This document shows, piece by piece, positions 16,764 through 23,478 of a DNA stretch of 25,610 bases. The stretch is from CAZCZZ01 sp964503335. GTDB taxonomy: Bacteria; Verrucomicrobiota; Kiritimatiellia; CAIVKH01. The notes beneath the pieces are model-generated. The model had not been told where the DNA came from. It did not search any database and was given only the letters and a program-made list of their open reading frames with translations. The stretch covers positions 1 to 25,610 of the forward strand of contig CAZCZZ010000060.1 in the NCBI GenBank assembly GCA_964503335.1, in the 5' to 3' direction. Numbering within the stretch: position 1 is the first letter of the stretch; every line of letters begins with the position of its first letter. Position numbers and translations under genes: made by a program.

Positions 16764-17536
16764 TCCCGATCTACTTCCTGGGCGCATGGGGCGCCGTGGC
16801 CCTCTTCATGACACTCCTTTGGTTCTTGCAGCGTCGCACAGGCAACGCGGGGATCGTCGACGTCGGATGGGCCGCCAGCATCGGCGCGATGGCGATCGTG
16901 TTCGCGGCCGTCGGCGACGGCGACACGTCGCGTCGCATCGCTACGGCCGTCATGGGTGGCGTCTGGGGACTCAGGCTCGCATGGCATATTCACAGCCGGT
17001 CTCATGGACGACCGGAAGACGGACGCTACCAAGCCCTCCGCCGTGAATGGGCCCCGCACGTCCAGTTCAAGATGTTCCGCTTCTACCAGACGCAAGCGCT
17101 CGCAGCCGCGCTCTTTGCATTCCCCTTCCTGCTCCCTGCCGTGAACGCCGCCACGGCACCCCACCCTCTCGAAATCGCAGGAATCATCCTGTGGCTCGTC
17201 GGCATGCTTGGGGAGAGCCTCGCTGACTATCAACTCGAGGTCTTCAAGAGGTCCCCTGATAGCAGAGGCAAGACCTGCCGGCTCGGCCTCTGGCGCTATT
17301 CGCGGCACCCGAACTACTTCTTTGAATTCGTCATCTGGTGCGCCTTCGCCCTCTTCGCCTCGGCATCCCCGCACGGCTGGCTGACCATCCTGTGTCCCAT
17401 CGCCATTCTCTACCTTCTGCTTCGTGTCACGGGCATACCCGCGACCGAGGAACAGGCGCTCCGCAGCCGCGGCGACGACTATAAAGACTATCAACGCACC
17501 ACGAGCATGTTTGTCCCGTGGTTTCCGAAGAGGTGA
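16760..17536 (+). CDS. DUF1295 / steroid 5-alpha-reductase-like membrane protein
   Basis: The 258-residue polytopic membrane protein has several hydrophobic segments. It shows NAGIVDVGWAASIGAMAIVF near residue 29, WGLRLAWHIHSRSHGRPEDGRY, and the C-terminal signature RYSRHPNYFFEFVIW followed by LRVTGIPATEEQALRSRGDDY. That is the DUF1295 family, related to 5-alpha-reductase and ICMT-like enzymes. It may reduce or otherwise modify a lipid, but the substrate is unknown. It is coupled by ATGA to the gene before it. The cfa-like gene starts 4 bases after its stop, which supports a shared lipid pathway. Confidence 0.88.
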   Translation: MIPIYFLGAWGAVALFMTLLWFLQRRTGNAGIVDVGWAASIGAMAIVFAAVGDGDTSRRIATAVMGGVWGLRLAWHIHSRSHGRPEDGRYQALRREWAPHVQFKMFRFYQTQALAAALFAFPFLLPAVNAATAPHPLEIAGIILWLVGMLGESLADYQLEVFKRSPDSRGKTCRLGLWRYSRHPNYFFEFVIWCAFALFASASPHGWLTILCPIAILYLLLRVTGIPATEEQALRSRGDDYKDYQRTTSMFVPWFPKR

Positions 17537-17540
17537 TGGC

Positions 17541-18575
17541 ATGTGGTACGACTCGATCATTGAAAAGGACATCGTTCCGGACGCGCTGATGCGCGCCGGG
17601 ATCCGATCCCTGTTGCGCAAACGCATCGCAGAGGAAACGGCGCCGACGAACGAGCTGCAACAATCACGGCTCATGGAGTTTGTCCATCAGCTCAAGGCCA
17701 GCCCCATCGCCGTGCTCACCGCCGCGGCCAATGAGCAGCACTACGAAGTGCCGACCGACTTCTATCTCCACGTGCTGGGTCCCCGCCTCAAGTACAGCTC
17801 CTGCATTTGGCCTGACGGGATCACCGACCTCGCTGCAGCCGAGAACGCGATGCTGGATGAAACGGCCCGTCGCGCCGGGATCGAAGACGGCCATGCGATT
17901 CTCGACCTCGGCTGTGGCTGGGGCTCCTTCACCCTGTACGCCGCCGCGCGATTCCGCCGCAGCGCCGTTCACGCCGTGTCGAACTCGCGCACGCAGAAGC
18001 AGTTCATCGACGGCCGCGCGAGGGAATTGGGACTCACCAACGTCACGGTCACGACCTGTGACGCCAACACGTTCGAGACCAGCGAGCGCTTTGATCGAAT
18101 CGTCTCGGTCGAGATGCTGGAGCACATGCGCAACTACGAGTCGCTCTTCGCAAAGGTCGCGGGTTGGCTGAAACCGAATGGACGCTTCTTCGCCCACATC
18201 TTCTGCCATCGCACCTTCGCCTATCCCTTCGAAAGCACCGGCGACCACGACTGGATGGCGCGGTACTTCTTCTCCGGCGGCATCATGCCGTCGGCCGACC
18301 TCTTTCACTACTTCCAGAAGGACCTGCGCCTGCTTGAACAATGGACAGTCAACGGGCAGCACTATGAGAAGACCCTCAACGCCTGGCTCGCGCGCATGGA
18401 CCAATCACGTCGCGACGTCATGCCGATCCTGGCCAAAGCTTACGGGGAGAACCAGTCGCTGAAGTGGTGGTCCTACTGGCGCATCTTCTTCATGTCTTGC
18501 GCCGAACTGTTCGGCTACGACAAGGGCCGCGAATGGTTCGTCGCGCACTACCTCTTCGAGAAGAAGACTTCGTGA
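17541..18575 (+). CDS. Cyclopropane-fatty-acyl-phospholipid synthase-like SAM methyltransferase
   Basis: The 344-residue protein contains the class I SAM-binding motif ILDLGCGWGSFTLYAAARF near residue 116. Before it is the CFA-family block NEQHYEVPTDFYLHVLGPRL with KYSSCIWPDG. Later blocks are VSVEMLEHMRNYE and FAHIFCHRTFAYPFE. It is shorter than E. coli Cfa (382 aa) and belongs to the broader CFA-like group, which methylates or cyclopropanates unsaturated acyl chains of membrane lipids. The exact product is uncertain. The start ATG 17541 has GAGGTG a few bases upstream, inside the end of the previous gene. It is the last gene of the four-gene operon. Confidence 0.87.
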   Translation: MWYDSIIEKDIVPDALMRAGIRSLLRKRIAEETAPTNELQQSRLMEFVHQLKASPIAVLTAAANEQHYEVPTDFYLHVLGPRLKYSSCIWPDGITDLAAAENAMLDETARRAGIEDGHAILDLGCGWGSFTLYAAARFRRSAVHAVSNSRTQKQFIDGRARELGLTNVTVTTCDANTFETSERFDRIVSVEMLEHMRNYESLFAKVAGWLKPNGRFFAHIFCHRTFAYPFESTGDHDWMARYFFSGGIMPSADLFHYFQKDLRLLEQWTVNGQHYEKTLNAWLARMDQSRRDVMPILAKAYGENQSLKWWSYWRIFFMSCAELFGYDKGREWFVAHYLFEKKTS

Positions 18576-18603
18576 CCGCGTTCAAGCGCTGCGGCAAAGC
18601 GAA

Positions 18604-18655
18604 AACTTCCAATCCTTGGAAGAATACCCCCGCTCAACTTCCAACCCTTGGAAGA
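18604..18655. repeat. Two tandem palindromic repeat units
   Basis: The 20-bp unit AACTTCCAAYCCTTGGAAGA occurs at 18604-18623 and 18636-18655, differing at one base, with a 32-bp period. Each contains a 17-bp hairpin with a 7-bp stem: CTTCCAA, a 3-base loop, TTGGAAG (18606-18622 and 18638-18654). They lie 30 bp past the end of the cfa-like gene. They may be a dispersed intergenic palindrome family or serve as 3' mRNA structures; this window shows only these two copies. Confidence 0.75.
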
Positions 18656-18673
18656 GCGACCCCACGCGGATCT

Positions 18674-18750
18674 TTCACCGCAGAGGCGCAGAGTGCGCAG
18701 AGGCAGGCTTAAACTTCTCGTCTCTGCGTCCTCCGCGCCTCCGCGGTGGA
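18674..18750. repeat. Long imperfect inverted repeat (GCAGAGGCGCAGAG type)
   Basis: Bases 18674-18702 and the reverse complement of 18722-18750 match at 24 of 29 positions, around a 19-base loop. The sequence is of the 'CACCGCAGAGGCGCAGAG' kind that I recall as a very common dispersed intergenic element in Planctomycetes- and Verrucomicrobia-like genomes. No protein is encoded in it. It separates the cfa-like operon (+) from the rhodanese lipoprotein (-), where a transcript end is expected. Confidence 0.75.
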
Positions 18751-18764
18751 TGCAATGTCCGGGC

Positions 18765-19112
18765 CTACTCCCGAACGTCCTGATACCCGCCCGCGTTCGT
18801 CACGTCCGTGAAACCGGCCTTCTGCAGGGTTTCCTTCGCCTTCGCCGACATCATGCCGCGATAGCAATGCACGACAATCGGCCGATCGCGGTCGCCCAGC
18901 TGGTCGATCCGCGCCTCGACCTCACGCAGCGGAATATTCGTCGCGCCGTCGATGTGGCCGGCCGCGAAATCCTTCGCCGCCCGCACATCCACCACCAACG
19001 CCCCGTCCTTGATCTTCTGCCGCGCCGAAGCCTTCTCCGCCGCATCCGGCATCATGCAACCCGCCAGGCCCACAAACGCCAAGACCATACTCACCCGAAT
19101 AATCGTCCTCAT
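18765..19112 (-). CDS. Rhodanese-like lipoprotein
   Basis: The 115-residue protein has a lipoprotein signal MRTIIRVSMVLAFVGLAGC with lipobox LAGC, so Cys19 should be lipid-modified after export. The mature part is a single rhodanese domain: VVDVRAAKDFAAGHIDGATN, then PIVVHCYRGMMSAKAKETL with the active-site Cys83 in loop CYRGMMS. It ends NAGGYQDVRE. Such domains carry sulfane sulfur or act in thiol chemistry; the substrate is unknown. A G-rich Shine-Dalgarno-like run (AAGGGGGG) precedes the ATG. It is alone on its strand between the repeats and the defence locus. Confidence 0.88.
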   Translation of the reverse strand: MRTIIRVSMVLAFVGLAGCMMPDAAEKASARQKIKDGALVVDVRAAKDFAAGHIDGATNIPLREVEARIDQLGDRDRPIVVHCYRGMMSAKAKETLQKAGFTDVTNAGGYQDVRE

Positions 19113-19172
19113 TGTGCCCCCCTTTCGTACGGTGCAGATGTCCTTCTATCGCGACCTCCGGCCCAATTGATG

Positions 19173-20606
19173 CTAACGAGACTCGGCCAATGTCGGCGCT
19201 TGCCAAAGTGTGAGCAGGAGAGCGATCCAGAGGACCAGCGCTTGGCGCGCTTCGGCGGGGTCCGTCAGGGGCTTTTCCTGGTGAGCGACACGTGTATTCC
19301 GGAACTCATTGACGGTCCCCACCCGCTCCAACAATTCTCGACCACCGGAAAAGCGGAATTGACTCTTCAGAGCTGCGAACACGCCGGACAGTTTGGAATT
19401 GTCATTCAATGCGTAGTCCAGGCAGTTACGGAGCATGCCTAGTGGCGAAACCCCGTTCTTGTAGACCAGCGTCTTCTTCAAGTTCCGCGATAACTGTTCA
19501 TAATGAGGAACCATGCGTCGATCCGCGCCAGCCATGTAGGGTTCAAACCAGTCCTTCTGTGCTTGGGCACCCGAGGGTAGCGAGGGCGTCAACTTCTGCA
19601 GGACGAGTCCTCGTGCCGTTTCATCCAGAACACCGAGTAGCGCTGTGAACACTGGTGCATAGCTCACACCGGCTTTCTTCTCGAAGAATCGGAAAAGGGA
19701 GATCGACTCGTCTGCGGCTCTCCTCAGGCGCTCGGGCAACGAGTTCAAGACCTTGTCATCGACCAGCCCCTGCGACTCCGGTGCTTTGGCTTCCAGCATG
19801 CCGAGATCCGCAAAAAGCGGCATCTCGTTGCGAAACTGGTCTTCATGGAGCAGGTCATGGAGTGCGGGCGCGCAAACCCGGACCAGTTCGGCAAAGGAAG
19901 CGCCTTGATAGCGCTGGAAAACGCCCTCGGGAACAAAGACGTATTTCCATGTGACTTGTTTGTTCGACGCCGCCTTGCACCACTCTGTCGCGGCGCGGGC
20001 TTTCAGGGGGACATCCTTATCGATCTGCCCCTTCGTCTCCACGACATAGCAGTGCCCATCCCCGAGCCGCACGAAGAAGTCGGGAGCGTAGTAGGCCAGC
20101 CGCACGCCGTCCGAGAGATAGTCAATCCGCAGGCATTGAGGTCCCGCATTCTTGGCAAACGCCACGACGTCAGAAGCCTTGCTGCATAGCTCGACGAAGG
20201 CCGTTTCCAGGGCGCGATTGCAGGGTACAAGGTTAAAAAGCGTTCTCGCCGAGAGCTGCACGGGGCGGCGCTCGCTGACGGTCACTTGGAACGGCCGCCA
20301 CGAAGAAACCGACACGGGCGCCGATTCCAACGTTCTGAGATGTTTTTGTACGATCTTCCGCCGGATCAGCGGCACAAAAACGGCCCGCACGTGCTCTCGC
20401 ACATCACTGTCGGACAATCGGGCCACAAGCGACGAGTCAAAGACAGAATGCCCCGGTCCGAAAAGCATATCCTCGAAGAACTTCTGCAGGAGCGGACCAA
20501 GCACCTGATGCGTGCCGCGAACCTTGCAGATGTACTCCAGTTCCTGCACGTAATACGAAATCGCCCCGACGCCGGATTCAAGAAGCGCGAGGCTGACCTT
20601 CATGTG
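19173..20606 (-). CDS. Res-like restriction subunit, C-terminal part (PD-(D/E)XK nuclease, HEPN-like end); 5' side lost in gap
   Basis: This is very probably the same gene as the helicase part at 20707-22063, split by a 100-N scaffold gap. Residue numbers count from the Met encoded at 20603, which is probably internal. Residues 170-192 give a PD-(D/E)XK nuclease signature: YYAPDFF (Asp175) and CYVVETKGQ (Glu189, Lys191), as in type III Res endonucleases. After a helical region, the last 50 residues contain EFRNTRVAHQE (Arg435 to His441), an RNxxxxH pattern like the active motif of HEPN RNases. A very hydrophobic helix (ALVLWIALLLTLW) follows. The stop is at 19173-19175. Nuclease identity is firm; the HEPN-like reading is a proposal. 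Confidence 0.85.
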   Translation of the reverse strand, partial: HMKVSLALLESGVGAISYYVQELEYICKVRGTHQVLGPLLQKFFEDMLFGPGHSVFDSSLVARLSDSDVREHVRAVFVPLIRRKIVQKHLRTLESAPVSVSSWRPFQVTVSERRPVQLSARTLFNLVPCNRALETAFVELCSKASDVVAFAKNAGPQCLRIDYLSDGVRLAYYAPDFFVRLGDGHCYVVETKGQIDKDVPLKARAATEWCKAASNKQVTWKYVFVPEGVFQRYQGASFAELVRVCAPALHDLLHEDQFRNEMPLFADLGMLEAKAPESQGLVDDKVLNSLPERLRRAADESISLFRFFEKKAGVSYAPVFTALLGVLDETARGLVLQKLTPSLPSGAQAQKDWFEPYMAGADRRMVPHYEQLSRNLKKTLVYKNGVSPLGMLRNCLDYALNDNSKLSGVFAALKSQFRFSGGRELLERVGTVNEFRNTRVAHQEKPLTDPAEARQALVLWIALLLTLWQAPTLAESR

Positions 20607-20706
20607 NNNNNNNNNNNNNNNNNNNNNNNNNNNNNNNNNNNNNNNNNNNNNNNNNNNNNNNNNNNNNNNNNNNNNNNNNNNNNNNNNNNNNNNNNNNNNN
20701 NNNNNN
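20607..20706. other. Scaffold gap (100 N) inside the Res-like gene
   Basis: One hundred N, probably a fixed-size placeholder. The missing sequence should encode the second helicase domain (motifs V and VI), which is absent from both flanks, so the true gap may be several hundred bases. Confidence 0.95.
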
Positions 20707-22063
20707 TGCCCTTCAAGTTCGTGTGCAGGTTGATGGTTCGCCCGTTGAGTTCCTTGAAAATTGCGTCGCTGTTCAATCGGGCCGTGATCTCGTCAGCGGC
20801 CTTCGTGTTCTCGCACATGACGAAAAGCAGCGGCTTCCTGCCACTCTTCAGCCATTCGTCACGGCTCTTCAGCCAGCGCTCATAACCGAGCTTGAGGTGC
20901 ATCTCGAATTTGTGCGCCGCGTTGTCGGTGGCCTGCTCCACCAGGTTCCCGGCCCGACCAATGATCGGTGTCTTGACGATTCCCGCATCCACCGCCTCGC
21001 CCAGCGGCGTGTCGCAGACGATATGCTTGAAGAGGTTGGCCTTGTTGTCTTTCGGCGTGGCGGAGAAATCGAGCTGCGCAACGAGTCCCCCGCCCGTCCT
21101 CTTTCGAATGCTCTCGTGGAGGAACTTGACGGCCTCATTCCAGGCTGAGTCCGGGTCCCACACGTGATGGGCTTCGTCGTTCATCAGCATGACGCGCGGA
21201 TGGCTGGTGATCCGGTCCCGAAGAGCCGCCCCGGTGTCCAGTGCCTTCGCCTTGCTCACGGACGGACCCATCCAATCAAACGTCGCACCGGACTCTCGCT
21301 TCCGCGTGTTGTCGAACAAGCGATGAATGTTGGTGAGATACAGCGTGCCGCCTGTGCTGGCCCCGCTCGCTTCGTCCTGCAAAACGGTTGTCAGGTTCCA
21401 GTCCCCGCGCCACTCGACAGGAATCAGGGGGTCGGTATCAAAGATGTCCGGTCCCCCGCCCTCCGGCCTGAAATCCATCTTCAGCCGCTCGAAGACAGTC
21501 AGGTTCGGCGCAACGATCACAAAGTGACGTGCCATCGGGGAATCACTCTCGCGCAGCGCATGAAAGTAGCTCCACACAATGGCGAGACTCATCACCTTCG
21601 TCTTGCCGGAACCCGTTGCCATCTTGAACGCGTACCGGCTCCAGGCGTCTTCCTCTTCCGTCACACCCAGCGCCGCCGTCTCGGCATAGGCCCCGCCATA
21701 CTCGGCAACAAGCTGCGACAGGGACTCCAGCTTGCGCACCTCTTTGAGGTAAATCAGCGTCTCGATAGCTTCGCGCTGGCAGAAGTAATAGCGGAACTCG
21801 TTTCCGCCGACGGTATGCGTCCGGCCAAACCAGTGATTGAGCAGATGACGTGACGTATCACTGGCGCCGAAATAGAAGCTGTCCCGCCACTCCTTGACCA
21901 TCGCCCGAAGGCCCTGCGCGATGGTAATCGCTGTGGGCCTTCGTCCCTTCCGCTCCGCCGCCCCTGTGCCGCTCGTATCTCTCACCCGATGCTTGTCGGG
22001 CTCCTCCCACGCCGCGAAGAGTGGTTCAAGGGACTCGGTCTTGATGGTCAGGGATTCCGTCAT
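20707..22063 (-). CDS. Res-like restriction subunit, SF2 helicase part; 3' side lost in gap
   Basis: This is the N-terminal half of a large DEAD/DEAH-type helicase-nuclease of a type III-like restriction system. From ATG 22063, Walker A is FKMATGSGKTK (residues 147-156), then VIVAPNLTVFERLK (motif Ia), LMNDEAHH (DEAH 296-299) and LDFSATP (motif III, 332-337). It continues to PLLFVMCENTKAADEI (motif IV region) and HTNLKG before the N block. With the C-terminal piece the visible protein is about 930 residues, plus the lost helicase end. The start is 3 bases after the vapC stop, so translation is coupled to the PIN gene. ATP-driven movement on DNA, with cleavage by the downstream PD-(D/E)XK domain, is expected from the family. 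Confidence 0.88.
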
Positions 22064-22066
22064 GCT

Positions 22067-22453
22067 TCAGCTCTCCGATATGACAATGAGTCCCGGTATG
22101 TGCTCGAAGTGCTTTTTGTTGTGCGTGACGATCGGCATTCCATGGCGTAACGCCGTGGCCGCGATCCAGGAATCGGCAGCTGACATTGGGCGACCGCGGC
22201 ACGTCTTTCCCACCAGCTCCGCCCATTTCCACGCCAAGGCATCGTCGTACGGAAGCACGGCGAAATTCCGCAGAAACTGAACCAGCCCCTGTTTCTTCGG
22301 TTCGCCCCAGTTCTTCTCGTACGGCCAGCGATACAATTCCGCAACGGTCATGAAAGAAACGAATAGCGTCTGACCGGCCAGCGTCGGTTGATAGAGTTGA
22401 GCTCTTGTGTCGCCCTTAAAGATATAGGAAACGATGTTCGTATCGATCAGCAC
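22067..22453 (-). CDS. vapC: VapC-type PIN-domain ribonuclease (toxin)
   Basis: The 128-residue protein has a complete PIN fold. MLIDTNIVSY carries Asp4, FMTVAEL carries Glu39, and PMSAADSWIAATAL carries Asp94. The closing IVTHNKKHFEHIPGL has Asn112 where some PIN proteins have an acid. These residues bind Mg2+/Mn2+ for RNA cleavage. The start is GTG 22453, which gives the canonical LIDTNI beginning; a GAGG lies just upstream. It sits 7 bp after the 300-aa gene and 3 bp before the Res-like gene, all on one strand. No classical small VapB gene precedes it. The partner is probably the 300-aa protein, whose tail looks antitoxin-like. Confidence 0.9.
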   Translation of the reverse strand: MLIDTNIVSYIFKGDTRAQLYQPTLAGQTLFVSFMTVAELYRWPYEKNWGEPKKQGLVQFLRNFAVLPYDDALAWKWAELVGKTCRGRPMSAADSWIAATALRHGMPIVTHNKKHFEHIPGLIVISES

Positions 22454-22459
22454 AATGCC

Positions 22460-23362
22460 TCACTTCGACGACTGTTCCGCCCGCCACTGTTCCAAGCGCT
22501 CTTCGAAGCCATCCCAATCTTCTGCCTTCCCCTTACCGAAGAGGGCTGAAAAATCGACGAGGGGTTGTACGCCCTGTCTCCTGGCGTATTCCGCTGCGGG
22601 GAGATTCTCGGTGAAGTCATAGGACCACTCCGCGCCAGCCTCCTTCGCCACATCCATCGTCGGAGCCTCGATCGGCTCAATATCTGAAATGTTCAGCGTC
22701 TTCGGCGCGCCATGCGGGAAATAGTCCATTTCGCCCCTGACGCGGACGAACTGACGGATGCACTCTTCCACTTCGGCGCTCAAGGCGGCAGGGAACTTGC
22801 AGTTCACGGGTGCGCCTAGCGGAGGGTGGATACGCAACTGCATCCCGGTTTCCTTGAAATCGGCCATGAGCAGGCGACCCTCGATGGTTTGTAGTTGCGC
22901 CGCCGGCTCTTCAATCAACTGCCGGATGCGGTCATACTTTGGAGGATCAAAGGATACGGTCACGGGGTTCCTCCGGTCATGCAGCGAGTACTCCATCCGG
23001 TTTACGCCTTTGTTGAAAAGACGCCCGATGTCCCGAAGCTTCATCAGAACGCCAAGGTCAAAACCGGGCGGCATGACATGGCTTTCGCCCCCGGCGACGG
23101 CGATCCCGTCGAGCAACGTTCTGTAGGTCTGCGCGCCGAAGTCGATGCCTTCCATCAAGACTTGATCGTCGGTGCGCTCGAAGCAGGCCACTGCCGCCGG
23201 GCTACCGTGCGTGAAGTTTACGATGTCGAGGGAGAGCGCCGTGACGAGATCTTCAGGCCGACGCCCTTTCGCCGTGCTCGGCGACTGCTGGAGCACCAGC
23301 GCAACACGCTTGGCGCAGGCCGAGAATTCACGCGCGGCCTGGATGAAATCATCCAGTCGCAT
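22460..23362 (-). CDS. Protein of unknown function with antitoxin-like C-terminal tail, upstream of vapC
   Basis: I do not recognise a named family. The 300-residue protein has three visible parts. Residues 1-130 are mixed alpha/beta (DLVTALSLDIVNFTHGSPAA, FGAQTYRTLLDGI). Residues 159-231 look like a small beta barrel, with TIEGRLLMADFKETGMQLRI, then CKFPAAL and FVRVRGEM followed by ISDIEPIE. The tail at 264-300 (GVQPLVDFSALFGKGKAEDW, then DGFEERLEQWRAEQ) resembles the C-terminal peptide by which VapB-like antitoxins bind PIN toxins. I recall similar large proteins directly upstream of PIN genes in other bacteria. The start ATG 23362 is 17 bases from an N gap, so an upstream start or upstream coding sequence cannot be excluded. 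Confidence 0.6.
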   Translation of the reverse strand: MRLDDFIQAAREFSACAKRVALVLQQSPSTAKGRRPEDLVTALSLDIVNFTHGSPAAVACFERTDDQVLMEGIDFGAQTYRTLLDGIAVAGGESHVMPPGFDLGVLMKLRDIGRLFNKGVNRMEYSLHDRRNPVTVSFDPPKYDRIRQLIEEPAAQLQTIEGRLLMADFKETGMQLRIHPPLGAPVNCKFPAALSAEVEECIRQFVRVRGEMDYFPHGAPKTLNISDIEPIEAPTMDVAKEAGAEWSYDFTENLPAAEYARRQGVQPLVDFSALFGKGKAEDWDGFEERLEQWRAEQSSK

Positions 23363-23378
23363 CCGGCCCGGTCTTACG

Positions 23379-23478
23379 NNNNNNNNNNNNNNNNNNNNNN
23401 NNNNNNNNNNNNNNNNNNNNNNNNNNNNNNNNNNNNNNNNNNNNNNNNNNNNNNNNNNNNNNNNNNNNNNNNNNNNNN
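23379..23478. other. Scaffold gap (100 N) at the 3' end of the methyltransferase gene
   Basis: One hundred N, probably a placeholder. The lost bases should hold the last residues and stop codon of the methyltransferase and the junction with the 300-aa gene. Confidence 0.95.

Noticed and set aside
18604..18750. CRISPR-like array
   Set aside because: Only two 20-bp palindromic units with a 12-base spacing and an unrelated inverted repeat; no spacers of CRISPR size and no cas genes.
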